From Oligoflexales bacterium (GTDB lineage Bacteria; Bdellovibrionota_B; Oligoflexia; Oligoflexales; CACXFL01): DNA of 12,674 bases. Below, piece by piece: positions 1 through 6,774 of the stretch. Position numbers and translations under genes: made by a program. The first letter of the stretch is position 1. Each line of letters opens with the position of its first letter. The stretch spans positions 1 through 12,674 of the forward strand of contig JANQHA010000528.1 in assembly GCA_028282865.1 (NCBI GenBank), given 5' to 3'. A model generated the notes under the pieces. That model was not told the DNA's origin and did not search any database. It was given only the letters and a program-made list of their open reading frames with translations.

Positions 1-919
1 AACCCGAGCTAGTTTGGTTATACGTTCTCAAAGTGGACCTGTATTCCATAACCAGGTCATCTGGCATCACACCAAGTCTGGAAGTTTTAATAAATGCCAT
101 TTGATAACTACCGTCACCAACTTGATGTTCTACAGTTATATGGGCGATAAATTCATAGCGGTAGCCAACACTGTCTCCTTCATGATTGTATCGCTCCCCG
201 CTTGGGCGCATAATAGTGTAACTAGAACCCGTTGCAACTCCACCGTCCGACTCAATGACGATACGACGTCCCGGTTGCACCAACATCTCACCTTTAGGAC
301 CAGCTACGACAGTTCCCAAAGACTCAGGCTCTTCGCTAAAAAAGAATGCAGGGATTACCACCTTTGTTTGATCGGGGATATAAACAGCCCCTACCGATTC
401 GAACTCAGATTCAATAGCAACGGGGATATCCTGATTTATCGCATCCTGTTGCTGAACAATCTCCGCCGCAGTTAAGATAGGCTCTTCTTCGATTTGTTCT
501 AGTTCGTCTGGGCTTTCTGAAGAGAGCTCATCTTCCTGTATCATATCCACATCGATCGGTACGATATCTGCTTCAGCAACAACATCCAAATAAGGCGGTA
601 GATCGTCATCTCCCGGATAAAAACTTAGAACCATTCCAGGGTAAATAAAATGTGGATTTTTAATATCTGGGTTCAGCGCCCACAACTTCGGCCAATAATC
701 CGGGTCATCTAGAAGCTGGTCACAAATATCAAATAAGGTATCACCAGGCTCAATGATATACTTCTCTGGGGCCTCACCAACAGCAACCTGTCTTCTACCA
801 TCAGGAAAATAAGGGGTTACCGAGAACTCACTCTCCGAGACGACATCGTTGCTCGCGTGCGAGGCGCTAGCAAGCCCCAAACCAAGAATAAGCGATGTTA
901 GCAACTGTATTAACATCAT
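1..919 (-). CDS. Exported LysM-domain protein, C-terminus beyond window
   Basis: The start is ATG at 919 with AAGG (925-928) five bases upstream; a second ATG follows immediately at 916. The reading frame stays open for 306 codons to the window edge, so the C-terminus is missing. Residues 1-23 form a Sec signal peptide with a likely cleavage after ASHA. Residues 54-101 are one LysM domain (GDTLFDI, then YWPKLWALNPDI, then IYPGMVLSF), a fold that binds peptidoglycan glycan strands. An acidic Asp/Glu-rich linker follows (about 111-150), then a folded region (about 175-300) with VQPGRRIVIES and MRPSGERY, which I do not recognise. The protein probably sits in the periplasm or at the envelope. It is the last visible gene of the unit with the TPR lipoprotein (21-base gap) and the PilZ gene. 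LysM is certain; the precise role is not. Confidence 0.88.
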   Translation of the reverse strand, partial: MMLIQLLTSLILGLGLASASHASNDVVSESEFSVTPYFPDGRRQVAVGEAPEKYIIEPGDTLFDICDQLLDDPDYWPKLWALNPDIKNPHFIYPGMVLSFYPGDDDLPPYLDVVAEADIVPIDVDMIQEDELSSESPDELEQIEEEPILTAAEIVQQQDAINQDIPVAIESEFESVGAVYIPDQTKVVIPAFFFSEEPESLGTVVAGPKGEMLVQPGRRIVIESDGGVATGSSYTIMRPSGERYNHEGDSVGYRYEFIAHITVEHQVGDGSYQMAFIKTSRLGVMPDDLVMEYRSTLRTYNQTSSG

Positions 920-940
920 AAAAACCTTAGAACATAACTA

Positions 941-1756
941 TCAAAGAGATCGCTCCCAGCGACCTACACTAGCTCTAGCCATATCAGCCGCATCTTCTTC
1001 GGGAAACTCTTGAATAACGGCTTTCATCTGCTTTAATGCTCGGTCCCGATAACCAAGCTGATACTCTACCCTTGCCAAGTGATACTTCGCACGAGGGATC
1101 CAAGCACTTTTAGGGTTATTATTAATGAACGACGAGAACTCTTTAAAAGAAGTCTCATACTCTTTTAAGTGAAACCAACATAACGCCACCCAGTACCGGT
1201 GGCTTTGGTCGTCAGATTGCTCCAGTTTTGAATAAACTGCGATAGCACGACCATACTGCCCAGACTCGTAAAAGTTCCGTGCTTTTGTTAGTAGCTCTTT
1301 ACGGTCAGTAGAGCCTTCAGAGTTGGTCCTCAAACGTCTATGTTTCTCGGTTACCAACTCAGAGGGAAGTTTCATTGGAATCGAGCTATCAGTTATCTTT
1401 TTCCCTCGCTTAGGGGCTGCTATGACTTCGCGGTCAGTAGGCTCATCGTAAGGTTTGTCTGCGTCATGTTTAAGTTCATCCGGCAAAACTCCCAGCATAA
1501 GACCTTTTTCAAGAACTCCAATGCGTTCTCGCTGGCGGTTACTTCGATCTTCGAGTTCAGAGACTTTTGCCCAAAGCTTTGCCATTTTTAGCTCGAGCTG
1601 ACTAGTAGTGTCCTTGTGCATATGAGCATTATTCGTTCGCTGAATGACCTCTTTTGGCTGAGCTACCTGCTCGTCAGAGTCACCAAAAAACCAGCTCATG
1701 CAGCCATTGAGAAATAAGCTGCTACCTAAGGCAAAAAACAAACATTTATAATTCAT
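941..1756 (-). CDS. CpoB/YbgF-like lipoprotein with coiled coil and TPR-like repeats
   Basis: The frame is open further upstream to 2011, but that part lies inside the PilZ gene. ATG 1756 is preferred because it has a good Shine-Dalgarno and opens a lipoprotein signal peptide with lipobox L16-N17-G18-C19. The mature protein has 253 residues. Residues 52-86 are a heptad-rich coiled coil (LELKMAKLWAKVSELEDR), 95-150 are a charged linker, and 154-260 are TPR-like helical pairs (ARNFYESGQYGRAIAVYSKL, then WFHLKEYETSF, then YHLARVEYQLGYRDRALKQM). This order of coiled coil then TPR is that of CpoB/YbgF, the periplasmic partner of TolA and of peptidoglycan synthases. Unlike E. coli CpoB it carries a lipobox, so it is probably held in a membrane. 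It lies 10 bases after the PilZ gene and 21 bases before the LysM gene. The specific CpoB role is inferred. Confidence 0.87.
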   Translation of the reverse strand: MNYKCLFFALGSSLFLNGCMSWFFGDSDEQVAQPKEVIQRTNNAHMHKDTTSQLELKMAKLWAKVSELEDRSNRQRERIGVLEKGLMLGVLPDELKHDADKPYDEPTDREVIAAPKRGKKITDSSIPMKLPSELVTEKHRRLRTNSEGSTDRKELLTKARNFYESGQYGRAIAVYSKLEQSDDQSHRYWVALCWFHLKEYETSFKEFSSFINNNPKSAWIPRAKYHLARVEYQLGYRDRALKQMKAVIQEFPEEDAADMARASVGRWERSL

Positions 1757-1763
1757 GACTAAA

Positions 1764-1768
1764 CCCTT
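1764..1768 (-). promoter_or_regulatory. Shine-Dalgarno AAGGG deciding the TPR lipoprotein start
   Basis: The complement reads TAAGGGTTTAGTCATG. The AAGGG core is seven bases from ATG 1756 and overlaps the TAA stop of the PilZ gene (1767-1769). This fixes the lipoprotein start and suggests that its translation is coupled to that of the PilZ gene. Confidence 0.7.
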
Positions 1769-2564
1769 ATATCGCATCAGATATAGACAGTTGACGAATG
1801 AACTGCTTGACAGCCATTGATAATTTTTCAGATGGGTCGACAAATTCAGCACCAAACTTATAAAACCTTTGACACTTCTCTTCGTCACCATCGTGATTAT
1901 TTTCTTTAATTCTCCGCGTCCATCTAATCTCGATGGGGGCCTCCATCGCTTCTTGAAGTGGAAAAATAATTTTCGCATTCTTATCGATGCGTCCCTGCTG
2001 TGTTGCCTCAAGAACTGATGGAAACCGGCTTACGCCGCAGAAACCACCTTCACTTAGATCTGCTATCCGAATCCATGAGCCAAGTGAGAGGAAAGGAACG
2101 AAACATGGAGGTGCAGTAATATCTTTTTGGTGCGGGGACCAACAACCAAGAGCTATGAAGGATGAGTTTTTCTCCGTAGTAGCAAACCTAGCATTGGCTC
2201 GACGATTATAGCTCAGAAGTTCAGCAGGCTCGGGAATCCAGAGATTATCATCTTCAATACGCCTCAGTTCAGCCGAAAAGAGTATCTGTGGAGAAGTTCC
2301 GACAATTTCAATCTGAACCTGTTCAGCAGTCCTAAGTGCTTTGGCACCTCGAGAAGAAATATCGGTGAAACACATTTGAGAGTCGCTTGTTCCCTGTCCC
2401 ACAATCTTTCCAGCCCTAGCTCTAATAGCTAAACTACGGCGATCTGATGGGCGGATCAACACCGCAAGCTTCGAAGAGCTAAGCCGATTTAAAATCCGTG
2501 TCACCCTATCGGTGCGAACAATTCTTATAGGTTTATCAGCAGGGGCATTCATAACCTTACTCAC
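1767..2564 (-). CDS. PilZ-domain cyclic-di-GMP-binding protein, YcgR-like architecture
   Basis: The protein has 265 residues. The PilZ signature lies in the middle and C-terminal part: RxxxR as R122-ANA-R126, DxSxxG as D169-L-S171-EG-G174, and the usual closing strand FGAEFVD (237-243). These two motifs bind cyclic-di-GMP in PilZ proteins. The N-terminal 115 residues resemble the accessory beta domain found in front of PilZ in YcgR-type proteins. There is no signal peptide or membrane segment, so it is cytoplasmic. Start: GTG 2564 with GGTGA six bases upstream; ATG 2552 (residue 5) is an alternative. It heads a three-gene unit with a CpoB-like lipoprotein and a LysM protein, so it may tie the second messenger to envelope or motility functions. 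PilZ is firm; the target is unknown. Confidence 0.88.
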   Translation of the reverse strand: MSKVMNAPADKPIRIVRTDRVTRILNRLSSSKLAVLIRPSDRRSLAIRARAGKIVGQGTSDSQMCFTDISSRGAKALRTAEQVQIEIVGTSPQILFSAELRRIEDDNLWIPEPAELLSYNRRANARFATTEKNSSFIALGCWSPHQKDITAPPCFVPFLSLGSWIRIADLSEGGFCGVSRFPSVLEATQQGRIDKNAKIIFPLQEAMEAPIEIRWTRRIKENNHDGDEEKCQRFYKFGAEFVDPSEKLSMAVKQFIRQLSISDAI

Positions 2565-2647
2565 TTTGAGTCACCAGTGATCTACCGATCGCGTTTGAGG
2601 TTTTACACTTCGATCTCGCCTGAAAATCTAAATACGATCAGTATAAA

Positions 2648-2660
2648 CTCCAGGATGGAG
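2648..2660. repeat. Short inverted repeat, possible operator
   Basis: CTCCA-GGA-TGGAG is a perfect inverted repeat with five-base arms and a three-base spacer, about 85 bases upstream of the PilZ start. Such a short palindrome can occur by chance. Confidence 0.2.
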
Positions 2661-2716
2661 CATTATCGAAAAAAGGCACTCCTTACTATATTTTAGCTAG
2701 GCTTGCCAAATTAGTC

Positions 2717-2722
2717 TATAAT
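2717..2722 (+). promoter_or_regulatory. Candidate -10 box TATAAT for the barrel-protein gene
   Basis: This is a perfect TATAAT, but the hexamer 17 bases upstream (TAGCTA, 2694-2699) matches TTGACA at only three positions. If used, it would give a leader of about 120 bases before the start at 2848. Confidence 0.25.
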
Positions 2723-2847
2723 CGGGCAATTTCGCGCTATTAATTAGATAACTAGAGAATAAAATCACTCAGACTGGTAGTTTCTATTTACTGGAAATTG
2801 TGGATTTTCTATGATCATTCTATCAACTTAGGAATTTTACCAATTTA

Positions 2848-3423
2848 ATGCTCAAAGCGGTCATAACAACCTTAGGAATCACATCCATCAGCTGTTTTTC
2901 AAATTGGCTATTTGCCGAAGAGAAAAAAACAGAGGTTCACCAATATGAAGGAGACTACCTAAGCTTTGAATTTACCAAGAACCAGCCTATATCAGAAACT
3001 CAAAAGACATTTAAGACGGGAGATAATACTTTTTTCATCGGATTTCGGCACACATTGAAAAACAGTTGGCTGATGGGCGTCCATGCAGGCTACAAACAGC
3101 TGCTATATAAAAACTCCGATGAAGAGCTAAACATCTTCAGTGTCCAGCAGGAATCGCTATACCTGATCAGAGTTAATCACCCACTATACTTAGCTGTGGG
3201 ACCAAAAATATATTACCTACTACCAACCATTGGAAGGAGAATCCCCCCCGAGCGAGAAAAACGCTTCAACCGTGAAGTAGGAGCAGCGGCATCAATATCA
3301 TTGCATTATATTATGAGTGGCCGATTCATATTTACTCTCAGAGTTGATAGGTGGCGCGGCATCAATAATAACTTATTTCATGGAACCGAAACAGCCATAG
3401 GGCTTAATTACCGGATACCCTGA
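2848..3423 (+). CDS. Exported, probable outer-membrane beta-barrel protein of unknown role
   Basis: The protein has 191 residues. Residues 1-23 form a signal peptide with a likely cut after WLFA. The mature part alternates polar and hydrophobic residues in short strands rich in Tyr, Phe and Gly (TFFIGFRHTL, SWLMGVHAGYKQLLY, LYLAVGPKIYYLLP, VGAAASISLHYIM, FIFTLRVDRW, ETAIGLNYRIP), as in small outer-membrane barrels. It lacks the C-terminal Phe common in such proteins, ending in Arg-Ile-Pro instead. An in-frame TGA at 2812 and no other usable start between make ATG 2848 the start, although the nearest AGGA (2830-2833) is 14 bases away, which is unusually far. It stands alone between a divergent region and a likely terminator. 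I do not recognise the family; the barrel assignment is inferred from pattern. Confidence 0.7.
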   Translation: MLKAVITTLGITSISCFSNWLFAEEKKTEVHQYEGDYLSFEFTKNQPISETQKTFKTGDNTFFIGFRHTLKNSWLMGVHAGYKQLLYKNSDEELNIFSVQQESLYLIRVNHPLYLAVGPKIYYLLPTIGRRIPPEREKRFNREVGAAASISLHYIMSGRFIFTLRVDRWRGINNNLFHGTETAIGLNYRIP

Positions 3424-3513
3424 TAGGCAGCTGCATAGTGAAGCCAAAGCCTAACTCCAAATCAAAGTTGATCATAAACAACAAAACCCCTAAAAAATCT
3501 CATCACCACCCTC

Positions 3514-3529
3514 AACCAAAGTTTTGGTT
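3514..3529. repeat. Inverted repeat AACCAAA-GT-TTTGGTT
   Basis: This is a perfect seven-base inverted repeat with a two-base centre, in the gap after the barrel-protein gene. It is AT-rich and has no T-run behind it, so it is a poor terminator on its own. It may fold next to the stronger hairpin just downstream, or act as a binding site. Confidence 0.3.
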
Positions 3530-3533
3530 TCAT

Positions 3534-3558
3534 AGTCTTATGCTTCGGCTGACTTTTT
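3534..3558 (+). terminator. Likely Rho-independent terminator with TTCG loop
   Basis: Outer arms AGTC (3534-3537) and GACT (3551-3554) enclose GC-TTCG-GC (3542-3549), with a TTAT/T internal loop. A run of five T follows (3554-3558). The stem is short, but the stable tetraloop and T-run fit a terminator for the gene ending at 3423. Confidence 0.45.
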
Positions 3559-3636
3559 ATCCGATAGAAGCACTTGAAAATTTTATAAGTTATTGAAAAA
3601 ATGGAACTTAGTACAGTCATCAACTAAGGAGACCAC

Positions 3637-4206
3637 ATGAAAAAATTAGTATTTTGCGCGCTGGCAGCAGCAGTAGTAGCTCAGATCTGGGGCATGATCT
3701 CGTGGATGGTATTACCTTGGCACAACCTTGATTTTAGACAGTTTGCCAATGATAGTAGTATCGCGGAGGTTCTAAACGTAGAGCAGCAAGGAAGCGGCAT
3801 TTACTTAATTCCAAACATGGACCCCAAGATGCATGACAAACCCGGAGCAATGGCCGAATGGAATGATAAGGCTCGCAGAGGGCCTTTTGCTTTTATCTCT
3901 CTTCGCGCCGAAGGAATTGAACCTGGAATGGCTGTGCCGATGGGTATCGGATTCGTTCTCAACTTTTTAATTGCAGCAATTTTATTTTGGTTGGTAGGCA
4001 ATAGTTCGATTAGTTGCCCCAAAGGTAGGACCATCTTTATTGCCGTAGCAGGGTCGGTGGGGTCACTGTATCCGCACATATCTAACTGGAGCTGGTGGCA
4101 CTTTCCGGCAATATATTGCTTTGTCGGAGTTATAGACCTATTCGTAACCTGGGCGTTGGCTGGATTTGTTATGGTTAAGCTATATGACAAGTTATCGGCA
4201 CAGTAG
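3637..4206 (+). CDS. Small multi-pass inner-membrane protein, function unknown
   Basis: The protein has 189 residues and a strong start: TAAGGAG (3625-3631) lies five bases before ATG 3637. Hydrophobic segments lie at about 5-26, 99-120, 131-147 and 157-179. A soluble loop of about 70 residues between the first and second is probably outside the cytoplasm. The first segment runs into WGMISWMVLPWHN, and the loop starts with GSGIYLIPN and ends with SLRAEGIEPGM. These look like conserved family motifs, but I cannot name the family. The Trp- and His-rich stretch ISNWSWWHFP (148-157) precedes the last segment. The gene probably has its own transcript: a likely terminator lies upstream, a hairpin follows, and the next gene is convergent. 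A good promoter is not visible; TTGAAA at 3574-3579 is a weak -35 candidate. Confidence 0.85.
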   Translation: MKKLVFCALAAAVVAQIWGMISWMVLPWHNLDFRQFANDSSIAEVLNVEQQGSGIYLIPNMDPKMHDKPGAMAEWNDKARRGPFAFISLRAEGIEPGMAVPMGIGFVLNFLIAAILFWLVGNSSISCPKGRTIFIAVAGSVGSLYPHISNWSWWHFPAIYCFVGVIDLFVTWALAGFVMVKLYDKLSAQ

Positions 4207-4221
4207 CAATCATACCCTAAA

Positions 4222-4249
4222 TGCCCAATGCTGCTAACGCAGCTGGGCA
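4222..4249. terminator. Hairpin between convergent genes, probable bidirectional terminator
   Basis: TGCCCA-AT-GCTGC, loop TAAC, then GCAGC-TGGGCA form 11 base pairs with a two-base bulge. The hairpin lies between the ends at 4206 (plus) and 4283 (minus). T-runs are weak: only TTT follows on the minus strand, and purines follow on the plus strand. Termination may therefore be partial or Rho-assisted, or the hairpin may protect mRNA ends. Confidence 0.5.
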
Positions 4250-4282
4250 AAGGTAAGAAGCCTATCACAGAGCCGTTAGGTA

Positions 4283-6316
4283 TTACCTTCCGACAGCCTT
4301 AAACCTCTTAACTCCGATCACTGACCCTGCTTTGTCTTTGATTACTACTGAAATCATCAAGTGATTTGAGAAGCTGAAGGGTTTATCGCTTACGAAAAAT
4401 AGCTTCGAAGAGGTTTTACCTTCAATATTCATTTTAATCTGCTGACCATTTTTGTCACAGTCATAGTCATCTGATCGACATACGAACATGCTATCGGCAG
4501 CATCCACGCTTGCGACCAAACGATCCTCACCTTCAATATTTTTAATTCCAATAAAAATGCTGTTATCGACAGGTAGACCTTTTTCAACAACATCATTACA
4601 ACTTGGCTCGCGTGATAAGCCGTGCTTCTTGAAAGCGTCGACTATGAGGCAAAAATTGGGAGATTTAGTGGCCGGATTACCGTCATCATCATCTAAATTC
4701 ACAACCTGATCAAAAGACTCCAGATAGGAGTCGGTAACGAGCAGATGCCTCAAAAAAAGATAACTAGCCTTATAATGACCTTTCACTTCACCGTAACGCT
4801 CAATCAAAGCTTCGCGAAGGTCCCAGAACGTCCCACCAATGATTCTACCTTCATCATGAACCCCTCCTTGATCTTGAGGGTACCTTCGATTGTTATCTAA
4901 ATTGCGAATGCCTTGCTCACGATTTGTAAAAAAACCAGCCCCCATATTAGGGCTATCGGTCATATAGGCGGAGACTATATCTCCAATTCCCTCTGAAAAT
5001 GCGCCATCTTGAATACCAATATTTCTGCCAGTATAGTCATCCAGGCCATGGCCCCATTCATGGTACACCACGTCATTGACCCGGCTCATATTCGCGCAGC
5101 CGCCTCCATCTCGAAACATCGAAATCTCACCGCTATAATATGCATTACAAGTATCCTCGGTGACATTTATCCGGAGTCTAATGCCGCCAGTTAAATAACC
5201 CGTCTCGCTTAAATCAATAAACCTCCTTACGAACTGATTAACTCGATTGATCGCAGTAAAGGCATTCATCGCCGTAAAGTCGTCACCACTCAGCTGAACC
5301 GCATCATCAGTAATCGTAGTACGAACCCGCACCGTCTGCCGACTATTTTGCGGAGTGACATCAACGCGATTGTTTTTTAGTCTAATAATAGCTTCAAATG
5401 GAAGCTCCCGATCAAAACCACCGTCTGCATCGGTCGTAGAGGTATTACCACCTACAGTGACATCTACCTTAGGCAGAGCTATATCGACAGTATCGTCACT
5501 GTCAAGATAGTTTCTCTTAAGGACTCGGGCTCGTATTATAGATCTTGCCTGATACTTAAGAGGTGCTGCTTCAAGGATTTCCTTCGAGCCATCCGAAACA
5601 ATCAAGTGATAGCGTTCGCCGTTTGAAGAAGTCGAGAAAACAAATTGGGTAGATTTGTAAAATACTAGTTTGCCATCCACCAATCTAGGTACAACCAGCG
5701 ATTTCTTCGTTTCGACTTCAACCCCTGAGACGCCGGTAATCTTTTCAATATCGCGGTTAGACACCTCAGTTTCATTTGGATTCTGAATAGAAATCTCACC
5801 ATAGCTTTGGTTTAAAATCTCACGAAGAATCAATTTATCAGAGGAAGGGTCTTTAAAGAAGTTGAACTCGACAAAAGCGGTTTTAACCGGGATTTGGTCG
5901 ACGTTTCTACCGAACGAAATAGAGAATATTAGAGGTGTTAAATAACCCTGATAAGTTGGTTTAGATGACAAATCAGATGAACGAATCTTAAAATCAGAAA
6001 AATGATTATCCAAATAATTATAAACAAATCCGACAACATCTTTATTAGGGATTGCAATGCTTCGCCTGGTGTCAAATTGAACCTTCTTCAAATGGGACTT
6101 ATTAGCAATGACGTTATACACACCACCGCTTAAAGTCCGCGGAGCAAAAGATCTTTTGGGTTGATCGTCCTCCGAGACAATTTCCTTGCCTTGTTTACCA
6201 AAGCTCAGCTTATCTAAAAAATCTTGAGAGGCATTTAACATACCAAGATTATCGGAGGCATAAGTCGCGGCCGGCAACAACATAGTTATAAGTAGAATCT
6301 TAAATAGCTTATACAT
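4283..6316 (-). CDS. Secreted zinc metallopeptidase, M36/M4-like (gluzincin)
   Basis: The protein has 677 residues. Residues 1-20 form a signal peptide ending ATYA. About 60-255 looks like an FTP/PepSY-type propeptide that keeps the enzyme inactive. About 258-320 resembles a carboxypeptidase-regulatory-like beta-sandwich (VDVTVGGNTSTTDADGGF). The catalytic domain follows: zinc-binding HEWGH at 419-423, with Glu420 as general base, and SEGIGD at 441-446 supplying Glu442 as third ligand. GGVHDEGRIIGGTFWDLR (484-501) and IVDAFKKHGL (558-567) match the fungalysin-like C-terminal half. Six cysteines (390, 407, 556, 573, 613, 620) suit disulfides outside the cytoplasm. About 585-677 is a further beta-rich tail. 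ATG 6316 has TGGAG six bases upstream, inside the end of the preceding small gene, whose stop is only three bases away, so translation is probably coupled. The substrate is unknown. Confidence 0.9.
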   Translation of the reverse strand: MYKLFKILLITMLLPAATYASDNLGMLNASQDFLDKLSFGKQGKEIVSEDDQPKRSFAPRTLSGGVYNVIANKSHLKKVQFDTRRSIAIPNKDVVGFVYNYLDNHFSDFKIRSSDLSSKPTYQGYLTPLIFSISFGRNVDQIPVKTAFVEFNFFKDPSSDKLILREILNQSYGEISIQNPNETEVSNRDIEKITGVSGVEVETKKSLVVPRLVDGKLVFYKSTQFVFSTSSNGERYHLIVSDGSKEILEAAPLKYQARSIIRARVLKRNYLDSDDTVDIALPKVDVTVGGNTSTTDADGGFDRELPFEAIIRLKNNRVDVTPQNSRQTVRVRTTITDDAVQLSGDDFTAMNAFTAINRVNQFVRRFIDLSETGYLTGGIRLRINVTEDTCNAYYSGEISMFRDGGGCANMSRVNDVVYHEWGHGLDDYTGRNIGIQDGAFSEGIGDIVSAYMTDSPNMGAGFFTNREQGIRNLDNNRRYPQDQGGVHDEGRIIGGTFWDLREALIERYGEVKGHYKASYLFLRHLLVTDSYLESFDQVVNLDDDDGNPATKSPNFCLIVDAFKKHGLSREPSCNDVVEKGLPVDNSIFIGIKNIEGEDRLVASVDAADSMFVCRSDDYDCDKNGQQIKMNIEGKTSSKLFFVSDKPFSFSNHLMISVVIKDKAGSVIGVKRFKAVGR

Positions 6317-6319
6317 TGA

Positions 6320-6619
6320 TTACTCCACTGCAATAATTTCATAAGATATGGGTTCAAGATTTGCGACCCCATCCCAGTTCAATTTTGAATTAGGGATTTC
6401 TTTGGAGTCTGGATCTGTAGGATCTGGATCTGGCTTACCTATAGGGTTGGCGCCACCTGGGAAACTTATGCCTCCCGCGTCATCATTGCCACCTGGATTA
6501 ACTGCGGTATCTTCAGCATAGCGAGTTCTAAGATCTCTGCGAGACTCTGTGCCGCAAGAGGTCCAGACTAGACCGCTGCTAAAAAGTGTTAAAAACAAAA
6601 TATTTTTATAAATTTTCAT
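6320..6619 (-). CDS. Small Asp/Pro-rich putative lipoprotein coupled to the metallopeptidase
   Basis: The frame extends to a GTG at 6643, but ATG 6619 is chosen because it gives a clean signal peptide and has GGG seven bases upstream; the GTG has no Shine-Dalgarno. The product has 99 residues. A basic and hydrophobic start (MKIYKNILFLTLFSSGLVW) leads to TSC, so Cys22 is a likely lipid attachment site, although Trp at -3 is unusual for a lipobox. The mature part is low complexity: Gly- and Asn-rich, then KPDPDPTDPDS, then a short tail ending YEIIAVE. No known domain is visible. It ends three bases before the metallopeptidase and contains that gene's ribosome binding site, so the two are probably made together. 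It could anchor, chaperone or inhibit the peptidase, which is speculation. An AT-rich 155-base gap upstream probably holds the promoter, but no clear boxes stand out. Confidence 0.75.
   Translation of the reverse strand: MKIYKNILFLTLFSSGLVWTSCGTESRRDLRTRYAEDTAVNPGGNDDAGGISFPGGANPIGKPDPDPTDPDSKEIPNSKLNWDGVANLEPISYEIIAVE
6411..6433. repeat. Short tandem GGATCTG repeat inside the small lipoprotein gene
   Basis: GGATCTG occurs at 6411-6417, 6420-6426 and 6426-6432 on the plus strand. On the coding strand it specifies the Asp-Pro linker DPDPTDPD. Such repeats can change length by slippage in six-base steps without shifting the frame. Confidence 0.5.
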
Positions 6620-6774
6620 AACTAAACCCATCACATGATTCACTAAGAAATAAATCGGGATTAGTAGCGAAAAAATTAGAAATTAGTCGGAAATATATGA
6701 AATAAAAGTTGGCTAGATATACAAAAATAGAGGTTTTCTTAGTTTTTTTAAAAAGCTAATAGTGCGCCATACTG

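Larger units (their letters stand above)
2565..2847. promoter_or_regulatory. Divergent intergenic region between PilZ unit and barrel-protein gene
   Basis: This AT-rich 283-base stretch must hold promoters for both directions. I see a perfect TATAAT on the plus strand (2717-2722) and a small inverted repeat (2648-2660). There is no convincing minus-strand promoter: TATACT-like sequence occurs near 2640 but lacks a -35 element. I see no convincing gene or structured RNA. Confidence 0.5.

Noticed and set aside
14..475. Plus-strand frame of 153 codons
   Set aside because: It is antisense to the LysM protein, which has a signal peptide, a clear domain and its own ribosome binding site. The plus-strand product has no recognisable features.
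1757..2011. N-terminal extension of the TPR lipoprotein by 85 residues
   Set aside because: It would lie inside the PilZ gene and would bury the lipobox. The start at 1756 has a good ribosome binding site and a proper signal peptide.
3574..3602. Promoter TTGAAA ... AAAAAT before the membrane-protein gene
   Set aside because: The -35 candidate is reasonable and the spacing of 17 fits, but the -10 matches only four of six positions in an A/T-rich stretch, so it is mentioned only as weak.
3801..4268. Minus-strand frame of 155 codons opposite the membrane protein
   Set aside because: The plus-strand gene has a strong Shine-Dalgarno and sensible membrane segments; this frame lacks both.
6738..6759. 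AT hairpin (CTTAG...CTAA) after the EEP-like gene as a terminator
   Set aside because: The stem is almost all A-T, leaves no room for a loop and has no T-run on the minus strand, so it is not a convincing Rho-independent terminator.
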